DNA of 64,000 nucleotides from Rugalucina vietnamica. Lineage: Eukaryota > Mollusca > Bivalvia > Lucinida > Lucinidae. The stretch covers positions 64,041,043-64,105,042 of the forward strand of contig OZ024875.1 of NCBI GenBank assembly GCA_964017185.1. The letters are read 5' to 3'. The position numbers and the translations under genes are program-made. Shown piece by piece: positions 47,551-53,864 of this stretch (the first letter of the stretch is position 1; the number at the start of each line of letters is the position of its first letter). The notes beneath the pieces are model-generated. The model saw only the letters and a list, made by a program, of their open reading frames with translations. It did no database searches and was not told the DNA's origin.

Positions 47551-49492
47551 CGGAGAAGAAGATTTTTGAAGGGTTTTTACCATATATGGGCATGGCGGCC
47601 ATCTTGGTCATGTGACCTGGATTATTTATATACACATTGGTTCCCCCTTCCCATAGATGCTTCATGTAAAATTTGGCTTTGATTGGCCAAGCGGTTTCAG
47701 AGAAGAAGATCTTTGAAAATTGTGGATGACGGACGGACGGACGACGGAGCATGGGTATACTATAAGCTCACCTTGTGAGCCTGACGGCTCAGGTGAGCTA
47801 AAAAGTAAAGTATGAACAATGTAAAATACACCGAAACAAAATAAAATTGTATAGTGTACATAAATGAGCTCCAAACCTTATAAATATTCCACAGATTCAC
47901 TAGCATTTCAATTTTAATGCTTCAGAATTACCTCCCTTGAACATGCAGAAGATTTTTGAACATATAATTTTTAATACTTCAATTTTCAAAATTTTTGCAA
48001 TGCCTTTTAAGACTTTCGGAATGCAATGGGATGACAGGGTCATACTTTTCACGAGATGCTTCAGAAAATGGTTATTTTGAAAAAAAAAGGTGGTTTCTGA
48101 AAGATGGTGTATTGACAGTAGCTTTGTACGACAAGTTTTAACTCATCTAAGCCTGCCGTCCTTTTTATGGGACATAGGCAAACAGTATAGCCCCAGATGT
48201 GACGCCGTAGAACGCGGCGTCCCATCTGGGGCTATTCTGCTTGCTTAAAGAAAATTCATCTAAAAAGGGAATAAAATTTTAAAACCAGTCCGGAGTCCCC
48301 TAAAAATGAAAGTGGACTCACCCAAATGATAATGATGGGAAAATCCATTCGTCTTATATGGGTTAAAATGGATTGAACTGTTATATTGTTATGATTTCCA
48401 GAATGAACAACAAATGGCAAAGGAATTTACAAAGGTTGTTCAAGATGCAGAACAAACATACCAGGTATGTACAAATCGAGGATCTTACACAAGTGGTCAT
48501 TTCATGTGAAATTTATTAAACGAGCCTTCGGCGAGATTAATAAATTTCATATGAAATGACCATGATTATAAGATTTGTTTTATCATATGCCTTTTAAAAA
48601 TAAGATTATATCGCCTTCAAAATAGATATATTTTCAATGAAAATTAACATTGTTGTTATGGATGTCGTCAGTGACGTTACGTATTGCCGTAAAAGTGTTA
48701 ATACACATTTGGTCATAACACTATTCATTACATGACGTTATCCACTGGAAAACAGCGACGTCATAAGTTAAATGAGTTTAATCATTCTTATATGTTCTGT
48801 AGAATCCTCAGTGTAAAGCCAGTCCTCTTATATACTGAGCCACATGGTGAGAAAACCGGATTTTTGCATATGCGAAAACAAAGGCACAGATCAGCTTCGC
48901 AGTAACATTAAAGCCCTACTTAGATATCAAGATGATAAAGTAAAGGTCATTACGAAAACTTGCCCATGCAATATACAGAGATTTTTTTTCAGCACTAAAA
49001 ATTGAAAATTTTCAGCTGAAAAATTTTGGTAATTTTCTTATTTTTGCTCAAAGCATAGATTGTGGGTACTCGTTGTTACCGCCTCACAAAGGCAGTTCTA
49101 ACAAGTACCCACAAACTGTTTTTGAGCAACAATAAAAAAAATTAGGTATACCTCTGCATACCTCAGTTTTTATATAAAAGTAGGGTTCAAGGGAGTATAT
49201 ATTACACGGACATGTTTTCGTGATAAAATACTGATTTACCAGTGGTGCCCGAGTTCTTATTCTTTTGAAAAAAACTTTTCATAGCTTATTGGAGCATTTG
49301 CGCTAATAAGAACTAATATGGTAAATACATTTTTGCTCTTTCCAGACTGCTATCACGGAAAACTACACAACCATGAAAGATACGACATTTAAAGCATTAC
49401 GACGACAGCTACCCGTCACACGGTCCAAACTTGACTGGAACAAAATCACAGGATATGGAATTGGGTCGGCGCTGAAGAAAGACAATTTATAA
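18725..49492 (+). CDS. CAPZA: F-actin-capping protein subunit alpha, ten-exon gene (span)
   Basis: CapZ alpha forms a heterodimer with CapZ beta that caps actin filament barbed ends, blocking subunit gain and loss; it also sits in the dynactin complex and at muscle Z-discs. Joined exons: 18725-18757, 30467-30530, 39246-39294, 40747-40810, 44434-44504, 44964-45179, 45410-45494, 46042-46113, 48402-48464, 49346-49492. They total 864 bp, i.e. 287 residues plus TAA, with every intron GT-AG and every phase compatible. Family marks are [11 protein letters not shown] (residues 21-31), LITEHGDLG (72-80), [13 protein letters not shown] (154-166), VHYYEDGNV (195-203) and [12 protein letters not shown] (254-265). 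The C-terminal actin-binding tail ends GSALKKDNL. It looks intact, with no frameshift or stop. Exon 1 is the least certain exon. Confidence 0.95.
18758..20104. other. Start of CAPZA intron 1, no clear element
   Basis: AT-rich. 'ccagttttcgtggta' (19316) and 'taccacgaaaactgg' (19849) are inverted about 530 bp apart and may be the ends of an unclassified element. A 'ggtgacacgccaaat' phrase (19951) also occurs at 15062. Confidence 0.4.
20494..22171 (+). mobile_element. hAT-like non-autonomous transposon, 1.68 kb
   Basis: The ends are inverted (TAGGGTTG on the left, CAACACTA on the right). The 8 bp flanks are ATATTAAC (20486-20493) and ATATTAAA (22172-22179), as expected of hAT elements. The right half shares extended sequence, inverted, with 10580-11250 in the fold-back element at 10361-12544. 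It has no transposase frame. It interrupts the LINE coding region. Confidence 0.82.
22323..23233. mobile_element. Long-TIR DNA transposon, 911 bp
   Basis: Terminal inverted repeats of about 200 bp start 'cacgcccggtaaagtgcaaa' and end with its near-perfect inverse 'tttgcactttaccgggcgtg'. The arms reach 'ggctatcagttttttgccgt' (about 22498-22517) and its inverse at about 23043. The target duplication is TAAAT (22318-22322 and 23234-23238). The central 500 bp has no transposase. Removing it with one TAAAT rejoins the LINE codons for A-C-K-C-C-G. Confidence 0.9.
23631..25030. other. CAPZA intron 1, no clear element
   Basis: AT-rich. Repeated 'ttgtccagcaaaa' words occur at 24854-24900. No exon-like sequence was seen. 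Confidence 0.4.
25943..26418. mobile_element. hAT-like MITE inside element E
   Basis: The ends TAGGGCTG and CAGGCCTA are inverted, and 8 bp duplications GCTAGAAG flank both sides (25935-25942 and 26419-26426). The interior is dominated by short repeats of 'gatagtatcgtgatag' and 'atcgatgcatcgtgatag' on both sides of a unique centre. It has no coding capacity. Confidence 0.88.
27148..29324 (+). mobile_element. Pearl-like element D2 inside element E
   Basis: It starts 'tagctcacctgagccgaagg', then a (GTCC)n block (27196-27250). Eleven cores of 165-167 bp follow, marked by 'ggccacgcccc' or a variant at 27535, 27701, 27868, 28035, 28202, 28369, 28535, 28700, 28866, 29031 and 29196. It ends with hairpin aggacc-aat-ggtcct and ctag. 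The near-identical cores show recent array growth. Confidence 0.9.
30467..30530 (+). CDS. CAPZA: CAPZA exon 2
   Basis: It encodes residues 12-32, [20 protein letters not shown]..., plus the first base of residue 33. The acceptor is tgtcatttcag and the donor gtaaat. The [11 protein letters not shown] segment is the best conserved N-terminal block of the family. Confidence 0.94.
30568..30787 (+). mobile_element. Palindromic MITE family A, copy 2
   Basis: It contains the central palindrome with 'cagctgtgcagtaactgcac' and the family phrase 'ccgaaatttcaagcttcta'. It lies 38 bp after the exon 2 donor, in CAPZA intron 2. Confidence 0.82.
31050..31670 (+). repeat. Dispersed repeat with ggatggataatccatcc hairpins
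   Basis: Several copies of the palindrome 'ggatggataatccatcc' occur at 31110-31155 and again at 31205-31258. These are followed by a body (gtttatatccttcac, ggcccataacaaacaggac) that matches 37480-37930 in inverted orientation. I infer one unclassified element family with two copies in CAPZA intron 2. Overlapping frames on both strands are not genes. Confidence 0.55.
31671..32825. other. CAPZA intron 2 segment with a (CA)n tract
   Basis: A (CA)n microsatellite is at 31984-32020. No gene or full element was recognised otherwise. Overlapping frames on both strands across the CA tract are artefacts. Confidence 0.45.
31984..32020. repeat. (CA)n microsatellite
   Basis: About 18 CA units, uninterrupted. 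Confidence 0.97.
32826..33144 (+). mobile_element. tRNA-derived SINE, copy 2
   Basis: The head is 'gaggtagccgagtggtaag' with B-box 'gggttcgatccccgcc', shorter in the anticodon region than copy 1. The body matches 18059-18388 throughout, including 'tgacatgatacagt' and 'cggagtgtacaatgtacacc', and it ends 'gggagtaacaagaaaac'. Confidence 0.85.
33145..34960. other. CAPZA intron 2, nothing recognised
   Basis: Open frames at 33773-34006 (+) and 34610-34870 (-) show no recognisable family and no convincing splice context. No clear repeats. Confidence 0.35.
34962..35032 (-). repeat. tRNA(Asn)-like sequence, probably a pseudogene
   Basis: Minus strand: A-box-like 'tggcgtagtggttatatcac', anticodon loop around GTT, B-box 'ggttcgatcacggg'. 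Stem pairing is poor, so I read it as SINE-derived or a tRNA pseudogene. Confidence 0.55.
35180..35725 (+). mobile_element. 3' end of the stand-alone RT element, copy 2
   Basis: It matches the tail of the minus-strand relic at 15405-15790: 'catcgtcgggcagctta', 'gattcaccacgaggaccga', 'gaaccactgcagaagctg', 'gattgcgccttttcctgat', then 'cctacttgtatctttttat'. Only the extreme 3' end is present, so it is a 5'-truncated retroelement insertion. Confidence 0.78.
35964..36125. repeat. (TTC)n-(ATT)n-(GTA)n microsatellite
   Basis: A compound trinucleotide tract of about 160 bp: ttc repeats, att repeats, then about 40 gta/agt repeats with few interruptions. The long Val/Leu- or Thr-rich frames on either strand are artefacts of the tract. 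Confidence 0.97.
36126..36721. other. CAPZA intron 2, nothing recognised
   Basis: AT-rich, no coding or repeat signal identified. Confidence 0.35.
36722..37449 (+). mobile_element. Pearl-like element family C, interrupted by RT-element tail
   Basis: The 5' end is 'cagtacgaaagtacagg' with 'cggccggcgttggcgttcg'. Cores carry 'gagatcaaggtcac' and 'gaggtcaaggt'. The 3' end is 'gcgaactacgctgtcctgcg' and 'acagctct'. From 36991 to 37262 it is interrupted by sequence identical in kind to 35450-35720. Confidence 0.8.
36991..37262 (+). mobile_element. 3' end of the stand-alone RT element, copy 3
   Basis: It carries 'ctgtggtggttctttttg', 'ttggcgccttatgta', 'gattgcgccttttcctgat' and 'cctacttgtacctttttat'. 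It is 5'-truncated and sits inside a family C pearl-like element. The shared 3' terminus with 35725 supports target-primed insertion. Confidence 0.78.
37480..38425 (-). repeat. Dispersed repeat, second copy of the 31050 family
   Basis: The minus strand carries 'gatgtttatatcctccac', 'gacccataacaaac' and 'ggatggttagccatcc'-type hairpins (37948-38000 and 38400-38415 on plus), as in 31050-31670. Unclassified; no coding. Confidence 0.5.
38438..38681 (+). mobile_element. Palindromic MITE family A, copy 3
   Basis: Central palindrome with 'cagatcagcttcacagtaac', outer phrases 'gtgtatgcgaaaacaaag' and 'tcctttactttctaaatcc', ends inverted. It is first of three consecutive family A copies upstream of CAPZA exon 3. 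Confidence 0.85.
38713..38955 (+). mobile_element. Palindromic MITE family A, copy 4
   Basis: TIRs tgagccactgcatgagaaaac and ttttctcatggacaggctca, with TA immediately outside on both sides. Central palindrome around 38774-38815. Confidence 0.88.
39005..39230 (-). mobile_element. Palindromic MITE family A, copy 5
   Basis: TIRs tgagccgcagcctgag and ctctcgactaggctca, with a diverged and partly deleted central palindrome (39147-39175). Its right end is 16 bp before CAPZA exon 3, so it borders the exon's polypyrimidine tract. Confidence 0.82.
39246..39294 (+). CDS. CAPZA: CAPZA exon 3
   Basis: It encodes residues 33-48, [16 protein letters not shown], plus two bases of residue 49. Acceptor ctgctctttcag; donor gtaggt. 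It aligns to the DVRLLLNNDxLLKEGA block of other animals, with C for V and GCSG for the usual EGA(S/A)H. It is only 49 bp, and its phase (1 in, 2 out) is what the neighbouring exons need. Confidence 0.88.
39327..39803 (+). mobile_element. Palindromic MITE family G, copy 1, with SINE insertion
   Basis: Ends: 'tataacctttttcatgctca' and 'gagcatgaaaaaagttttat'. The core palindrome is 'atttatcctgctcataaatg' with its inverse. It is split by the SINE at 39466-39700. Other copies lie at 50803, 51080 and 51320. Confidence 0.85.
39466..39700 (+). mobile_element. tRNA-derived SINE (second family) with target duplication
   Basis: The head is 'tggccgagcggttaagagcg' with B-box 'gggttcgagccccgctc', i.e. 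a Leu/Ser-like tRNA with a long variable arm. The tail is 'gggacgtaaaactgaattta' plus an A11 tract. The 11 bp duplication atgaaatttcc is present at 39455-39465 and 39701-39711, proving retrotransposition into the MITE. Confidence 0.92.
39815..39890 (+). repeat. tRNA-like sequence, probably SINE-derived
   Basis: 'taatggcctagcggtagagc' resembles an A-box and 'ctagatttgaaacc' a degraded B-box. It is likely a decayed SINE head; the open frame following it has no recognised family. Confidence 0.45.
40416..40632 (-). mobile_element. Palindromic MITE family A, copy 6
   Basis: Central palindrome with 'cagctgtgcagtaagtgcac', family phrase 'ccgaaatttctagcttctag' and the end 'ggttttctcgcattgcggctca'. 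Located in CAPZA intron 3, about 115 bp before exon 4. Confidence 0.83.
40747..40810 (+). CDS. CAPZA: CAPZA exon 4
   Basis: It completes residue 49 and encodes 50-70, [21 protein letters not shown]. Acceptor tgtattttatcag; donor gtaagt. An alternative AG two bases downstream would break the phase with exon 3. Confidence 0.94.
40870..41098 (+). mobile_element. piggyBac-like TTAA MITE, copy 2
   Basis: TTAA-ctcatttaagcctgg on the left and caagtatggg-TTAA on the right. The internal hairpin 'agccccagatgtgacgccg' / 'cggcgtcccatctggggct' is nearly perfect. It starts 60 bp after the exon 4 donor. Confidence 0.9.
41212..41345 (-). mobile_element. Palindromic MITE family F, deleted copy
   Basis: 'gattgtgggtacaagttaga', then a jump to the 'ggggtttata' segment and the terminal 'gacatgttttcatgatg'. 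The second arm of the central palindrome is missing. Confidence 0.6.
41346..42174. other. CAPZA intron 4, nothing recognised
   Basis: AT-rich, no exon-like sequence. 'aacctcattataatgc' phrases near 41912 recur near 50097. Confidence 0.35.
42175..43862 (+). mobile_element. Pearl-like element D3
   Basis: It starts 'tagctcacctgagccgaagg', then 'gtccgtccgtccg'. Tandem cores of about 110-160 bp with 'aatcttcttctccgaaacca' and 'ccccgccccgggg' follow. It ends 'ctcaggtgagcgatcgttg' plus a gcccc-tgggc hairpin and cttgt. It lies between T residues in CAPZA intron 4. The frames through it repeat the same short peptides and are not genes. Confidence 0.86.
43863..44433. repeat. CAPZA intron 4 with a long hairpin at 44268-44377
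   Basis: The arms 'gaataccaaatacatctcg' and 'gaaatatatttggtattc', with 'gagttgaaaacat' / 'atgttttcaactc', form a hairpin of about 110 bp, probably an unclassified MITE. 'ctgatatcaaa' words repeat at 43927-43985. Confidence 0.65.
44434..44504 (+). CDS. CAPZA: CAPZA exon 5
   Basis: Residues 71-93, [20 protein letters not shown]..., plus two bases of R94. Acceptor catctgtttcag; donor gtttgt, a weaker donor. The LITEHGDLG and DPR blocks are family hallmarks. Confidence 0.95.
44550..44705 (+). mobile_element. Palindromic MITE family A, copy 7 (right half)
   Basis: It begins inside the central palindrome ('gcacagctgatcagcgcttt') and ends 'ggttttctcatccgaatgctc'. The left half is missing. It lies in CAPZA intron 5. 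Confidence 0.7.
44964..45179 (+). CDS. CAPZA: CAPZA exon 6
   Basis: It completes R94 and encodes residues 95-165, [17 protein letters not shown]... to ...[12 protein letters not shown], plus two bases of W166. Acceptor ctctttcag; donor gtgagt. The largest exon, giving the central beta-sheet region. Confidence 0.97.
45410..45494 (+). CDS. CAPZA: CAPZA exon 7
   Basis: It completes W166 and encodes 167-194, [20 protein letters not shown]...LLKVQ. Acceptor ttgtgtag; donor gtaggt. A decayed copy of its 3' half follows in the intron. Confidence 0.97.
45507..45575 (+). repeat. Partial tandem duplicate of CAPZA exon 7 with G15 run
   Basis: 'tctgtatttccagagt', then 15 Gs (45525-45539), 'ggcagaactcgtaggcc' and 'caggtaagtccagag' repeat 45435-45506, the 3' half of exon 7 with its donor site. 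The copy has lost codons (ttctcaaagtt is deleted) and has no acceptor of its own, so it should not be spliced in. Confidence 0.88.
45576..46041. other. CAPZA intron 7, nothing recognised
   Basis: AT-rich. A 'gtaaattcagaaacgttcctg' segment (45655) and 'ctgaacttacagta' (45828) form inverted-like ends similar to the 53865-54058 region, perhaps an unclassified MITE. Confidence 0.4.
46042..46113 (+). CDS. CAPZA: CAPZA exon 8
   Basis: Residues 195-218, [20 protein letters not shown].... It holds the first family signature, VHYYEDGNV. Acceptor ttttgacag; donor gtaagt; phase 0 on both sides. Confidence 0.97.
46293..47801 (-). mobile_element. Pearl-like element D4
   Basis: On the minus strand it starts 'tagctcacctgagccgtcag', with a 'cgtccgtccgtcc' block. 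Three units of about 460 bp follow, carrying 'aggtcacatgaccaagatgg' (or aca variant) and 'ccttgacctattttacggc'. It ends with hairpin aggacc-att-ggtcct then ctgg. It occupies much of CAPZA intron 8 in antisense orientation and preserves the uninterrupted target sequence of element E (46801-46834). Confidence 0.86.
48138..48366 (+). mobile_element. piggyBac-like TTAA MITE, copy 3
   Basis: TTAA-ctcatctaagcctgc and cttatatggg-TTAA, with the same internal hairpin as copy 2. Its right TTAA is 35 bp before CAPZA exon 9. Confidence 0.9.
48402..48464 (+). CDS. CAPZA: CAPZA exon 9
   Basis: Residues 219-239, [20 protein letters not shown].... Acceptor ttatgatttccag; donor gtatgt; phase 0 on both sides. 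This is the helix leading to the C-terminal block. Confidence 0.97.
48479..48772 (+). mobile_element. Palindromic MITE family H, copy 1
   Basis: 'ggatcttacacaagtggtca' followed by a perfect hairpin (tttcatatgaaatttattaa-acgagccttcggcgag-...). The body is 'tcaatgaaaattaacattg' and it ends 'cactggaaaacagcgacgtc'. It starts 14 bp after the exon 9 donor. Copy 2 is at 49733-50022. Confidence 0.85.
48837..48908 (+). mobile_element. Palindromic MITE family A, copy 8 (left fragment)
   Basis: 'tgagccacatggtgagaaaac' to 'cagatcagcttcgcagtaac', then the match stops at the centre of the palindrome. Confidence 0.75.
48935..49235 (-). mobile_element. Palindromic MITE family F, copy in intron 9
   Basis: 'cattacgaaaacttgcccat' on the left and 'cacggacatgttttcgtgat' on the right are inverted. 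The central palindrome is 'gttaccgcctcacaaaggc' with 'ggtatacctctgcatacc' on the right. It runs in the opposite orientation to the copy at 54071. Confidence 0.8.
49346..49492 (+). CDS. CAPZA: CAPZA exon 10 (stop codon)
   Basis: Residues 240-287 and TAA. It contains [12 protein letters not shown] (254-265), the second family signature, then [20 protein letters not shown] and the end NL. The C-terminal helix is the actin-binding tentacle in known CapZ. Acceptor gctctttccag. Confidence 0.98.
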   Translation, partial: TAITENYTTMKDTTFKALRRQLPVTRSKLDWNKITGYGIGSALKKDNL

Positions 49493-50148
49493 CAATGTAT
49501 AGCCAGACTTTAGGGTTTAAAATTTGAAAGTGATACAACTGGGCTTATATTGGTCCAAATGTCATGAAACAGTGAGCCAGATAGGGGGGTATTTGGCAAT
49601 GTTTTGGGTGCAGTAAAATAACATTTTGTTTGTACATGCCATGCTATCTTTGCGGTCCATGGAAACAGCCCTCCTTATAAGTGAAACCATGATATAACAA
49701 GATTATTTACAATGGACATATATAGAGGATCTTACACAAGTGGTCATTTCATATGAAATTTATTAAACGAGCCTTCGGCGAGTTTAATAAATTTCATATG
49801 AAATGACCACGAGTGTAAGATTCGTTTTATCATATGACTTTTAATATAGGATTTTATCGCCTTCGAAGTGGACATATTTTCAATGAAAATTTACATTGTT
49901 GTTACGGACGTCGTCAATGACGTTACGTATTCCCTCAAAAGTGTTAATACACGTGTGGTCATATGATTTTTATGACATGACGTTATCCACTGGAAAACAG
50001 CGACGTCATATGATAAAGCAAAATAATAATTCTGGGAGCCACCACATGACCATGTTATATTGAAATGGCCGGCACTGTAATGAGGTGCATTATAATGAGG
50101 TTGAACTGTATCTCAAAGAAGCAAGTCTAATGAAATGTGATTAATAAA
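49493..50148 (+). terminator. CAPZA: Presumed CAPZA 3' UTR; AATAAA at 50143
   Basis: The first canonical AATAAA I find after the stop is at 50143-50148. If it is used, the 3' UTR would be about 670 bp and would contain MITE H copy 2 (49733-50022) as a long hairpin. A non-canonical earlier site is equally possible. Confidence 0.3.
49733..50022 (+). mobile_element. Palindromic MITE family H, copy 2
   Basis: The hairpin 'tggtcatttcatatgaaatt' / 'aatttcatatgaaatgacca' is near perfect, flanking 'aaacgagccttcggcgag'. The body is closely similar to copy 1. A third, degraded copy is at 52436-52640. Confidence 0.86.
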
Positions 50149-50164
50149 GGTGCATACTTTAATA

Positions 50165-50403
50165 TGAGCGGCCTCTTGGGAAAACCAACAATGTGGTTTC
50201 CGAACAGGTCCAACAAAAACCGACCTGTACAAGCACAGAAAAAAGCTACAAGCATGAAATTTCGGATTTAAGTAGAAGAAAAATTGTACTATCCGAGTAG
50301 CAAAAACAAAGGCGCTGATCAGCTTCGCGGTTACCGTGAAGCTGATTTGCGCCTTTGTTTTTGCCTATGCAGATTGTTGGTTTTCCCATGTGGTGGCTCA
50401 TAT
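50165..50403 (-). mobile_element. Palindromic MITE family A, copy 9
   Basis: TIRs tgagcggcctcttggg and cccatgtggtggctca with TA immediately outside on both sides. Central palindrome 'gctgatcagcttcgcggtta'. Confidence 0.88.
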
Positions 50404-50800
50404 GTAGACATGATGGTCCCTGACTTCCTGTCAAACACTGCATGCATTCCGAATTATACCAATGATACCATTTGAATAAGGTAGATTGGATGATATTGTA
50501 GTTTAAGCATCTAGAGTAGTAGATTAGCCAACGTACAACATTTATTAGTGCTAAGAAAATAGTAACCCAAACTGACTTTCAAATACCCACCCCTTCTGGA
50601 CTCGTGTACTTGACATGACAGAGATGTAATCATGATTAATTCCATACAGACAGTGTATATAGGAGTTTGAATGGTGAAGTGTGCTTGAGTTTTCTGCGGA
50701 TCTGGAGTGAGATGTTGTACAGAGACTGTGGATAGGAGCTTGTCTCATTGTCTCTTGTCTCATACGGATAGGAGCTACTGCTAAATAATTGGAGTACTGT
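50404..50800. other. Intergenic DNA, nothing recognised
   Basis: No exon-like or repeat signal was found. Confidence 0.35.
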
Positions 50801-50802
50801 CC

Positions 50803-51557
50803 CCAAGGTTATAACACTTTTTGCATGCTCATCTCAGCTGAGACTAAAATTTATCCTGCACATAAATGTTAAAATGCCAACAATTGGTATTTTAACATTT
50901 ATTAGCAGGATAAATTACTGGCTTTGATTGTCTAAACCAAATATTGTGATTAATTTGGGCTTTCTCAGTATTTATGAAATATTGAAATTTCATGCTCAGC
51001 TAAGTTGAGCATGAATCATTTTATAACCTCAGGGCCTTTTCCTTATAATTTCTGCACCAATCAATATTTTCCCTCGAGCAGGTATTCAGGTTAAAACTTA
51101 ACATGCTCAACTCAGCTTAGCATGGAATTTCAAATGCTTCTACATACTTCAAGTTCAATTTTAAATCCATATTTCAGTCTCTAAGAAGAGTAATTTATCC
51201 TGCTAATAAATGTTAAACTGACAAGTGTATGGGTAGGGTAGTTTTTAGTCTGAGCTGAGTTGAACATGAAAAGTTTTATTATCTCTTAAATAGTTTTATA
51301 GGGTTTTGGGAATCTGGTCCCAAGGTTATAAAACATTTTTCATGCTCAACTCAGCTGAGCATGAAATTTAAACATCTCATAATTACTGAAATAGTCCGAA
51401 TAAGTTGAAATTTTGGCTTTAGATCACAAAAGCCTGTAATTTATCCTGCTCATAAATGTTAAAATGCCAACAATTGTTGGCATTTTAACATTTATGAGCA
51501 GGATAAATTTTAGTCTCAGCTGAGCTGAGCTTGAAAAAAGTTTTATAACCTCAGGCC
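50803..51557. mobile_element. Cluster of three palindromic MITE family G copies
   Basis: Copies at about 50803-51030, 51080-51290 and 51320-51557. Each has 'catgctcaactcagctga'-type arms and 'aatttatcctgctcataaat' cores. The third has an almost perfect central palindrome (caacaattgttg). The ends are 'aaggttataaaac' / 'gttttataacct'. Confidence 0.86.
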
Positions 51558-52137
51558 CTGTACATACTTCTTTTCTGTTGAATCAAAAATGACAAGTTGG
51601 ACCCCTGTATGGAAAACTTCCTTGCGGTATCCTGTGCATTTTAGGGGAAATTCTGTTTGGTGCAATATCTTCTTAATTTTCTGAAGGATGTAGTGCTAAT
51701 TTAATGTTCTTTTTGAATTACCATAGCTATTTTTCTATTGAATGGTTTATAGATTATATGTGTTGCAAGATCAAATCCTGCATTTTCAAAATCTCGTGAA
51801 TTTGAAGTCTTTGGATAAATTCTTGAATGTTTGTAATGCAAGCAATTATTGGTGCTAAAACGAATATTGAGTAACTTCCACCTTCTTTTGAAGAGCTTTG
51901 ATCATGCAATCTCTTCAACTGATTCAAGATGAGCAGTCCTCATTCAAGGCAGAAGAATTTGATGCCGATCTGGGAAGGTTTACCAGTATGTTTAGGATCT
52001 CTGACCATTTTGGGCAACTGTTCGCCAGCACATAAAGCAATCAAAATTTAAGAATCGCTTAAGCGCGAGTTGCATGCCTGTTCTTCAGGCCAAAGCAATT
52101 GAGTCAACTACATGTACCTGCTTTGACACAGTATCAT
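51558..52137. other. Intergenic DNA with a short unexplained open frame
   Basis: A 43-codon plus-strand frame at 51904-52035 (MQSLQLIQDEQSSFKAEEFD...) has non-repetitive, coding-like composition. I recognise no family and see no convincing splice sites, so it is noted here, not called. Confidence 0.3.
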
Positions 52138-52378
52138 GTGAGCTGCGCGTGAGAAAACTGGTCTTCGGGGGTTTCCGACCAGGTCTGGCATAAACCGGCC
52201 TGTACAGTCACAGAAAAAGGCTAGAAGCTTGAAAATTCAGATTTTTAAGAAGAAGAGGGATTGTACTTTCCGAGTAGCGAAAACAAAGGCGCTGATAGGC
52301 TGTACAGTTACTGCACAGCTGATCTGCGCCTTTGTTTTGGCATAGGCAAAAATCTGGTTTTCTCATGACGCGGCTCAT
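52138..52378 (-). mobile_element. Palindromic MITE family A, copy 10
   Basis: TIRs tgagctgcgcgtgagaaaac / ggttttctcatgacgcggctca, with central 'gctgtacagttactgcacag'. Confidence 0.86.
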
Positions 52379-52435
52379 GTTAGCTTTGTAGATCACATAG
52401 TTGATTTGGTTCTTACTAGTATAACGAGTAAATAG

Positions 52436-52935
52436 AGGACCTTACAAAGACTAACTTGTGTGGTAATTTCATATGTAATTTTTTACCAACAGCGAGTTTG
52501 ATAAATTTCATAGGAAATGCCCAGGAGTGTAAGATTATTTTTATCAGATGACGCTTAAAATGAGATTTTATTACCTTCAAAGTGGCCATCTTTTCACTGA
52601 AAATTTACATTGTTGTTATGAAGATTGTTTTGTTGATTTGAATAAAGTATGAATATAAGTAACCCAGATCGTGTAGAACTGAAGAAATAGAAACATCAGG
52701 AAAACATGTCCATGAAATGTATACCCCCTTAAACCCCACTTTTATATAGAAAAACTGGGGTTTGCAGGGGTATACCTGATTTCCTTATTTTTGATCCAAA
52801 ACATACGGTTCTAACGTGTACCCACAATGTATGTTTTGAGCAAAAATATTAACGATATCAAAATTTTTCTGATGAAATTTTCAATTTTTACAAGTGGAAA
52901 AATCTCTGTATAAATGCATGGGCAAGTTTTTGTAA
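52436..52935. mobile_element. Degraded MITE H copy followed by MITE F copy
   Basis: 52436-52640 matches family H with point changes and deletions. 52688-52930 matches family F ('catcaggaaaacatgtcc' ... 'gcatgggcaagtttttg') but lacks the left arm of its central palindrome. Confidence 0.72.
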
Positions 52936-53054
52936 TGTACTTGGTAACTGTAGATAGGAAATTTTTGCAAGACTATTTGCGAATTTTCTTTTTCCTATTT
53001 ATTAATGGGTTCTTGCACTGATGAGAGAGCTTTCATGCGTTCTTTTAAACCTAT

Positions 53055-53236
53055 TTAAGTTAGCCTTCGCATGAGAAAACCAACAATCTGATTGTCAGAC
53101 CTGTACCAGGTCTGACGGACCTGACGCAAACCAGGCTCTTCAGCACAAAAGCAGACTAGAAGCTTGAAATTTCAGATTTAGAAAGTAGAAGCATCATACT
53201 CTCTGTGGAGTGAAAACAAAGGCGCTGATCAGCTAA
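53055..53236 (-). mobile_element. Palindromic MITE family A, copy 11 (half)
   Basis: 'tcgcatgagaaaaccaacaa' to 'aaaggcgctgatcagct', then the match ends in the central palindrome. Confidence 0.75.
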
Positions 53237-53410
53237 GATTGCAAAAGTTGTTACCCACTCCCTTACATGTACAAATAGAATATTTTCTCTTGTGGAAAAT
53301 TGAGTGCTTTGAAAGGAATTCCACAAACTATTATTGAAGTGCTGTTTGTTTTAAAACTAAAACATGTCTTTATTATTGTTTATGAATAGGAAGTATAAAT
53401 AATTGGTTAT

Positions 53411-53651
53411 ATGAGCCTCATCATGAGAAAATCGGATTTTCACCTATGCGAAAACAAAGGCGCAGATCAGCTTGGCTGTAACTGCGAAGCTGATCAGCGC
53501 CTTTGTTGTCGCTACTCGGATAGCAGAATTTCTCTTCTTCTTAAATCCGAAATTTCAAGCTTCTAGCCACCTTCTGTGACTGTACAGGCAGATTTGTGTC
53601 GCACCTGGTCCGAAATCCCGAAGACTGGTTTTCTCGCGTCGCGGCTCATAT
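53411..53651 (+). mobile_element. Palindromic MITE family A, copy 12
   Basis: TIRs tgagcctcatcatgagaaaa / ttttctcgcgtcgcggctca, TA outside on both sides, central palindrome 'cagcttggctgtaactgcg'. Confidence 0.88.
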
Positions 53652-53864
53652 GAACAGTTAGCTTAGATTCAATGAGCATTGGACCTAAGTCTAAACAAGT
53701 GTAGATCAACTTAGTGATGGCCAATTCAGCACCTTTGAAGTTTTGAAAATTGCCATTTTGCATTCCTGATCAGGGGAGACCAAAACTAGCTTGATAGACG
53801 ATTAAATTGACCCACATAGTTATATGTAATATCTGGATTTGAAATAAAAAGTTATTTACTGTAG

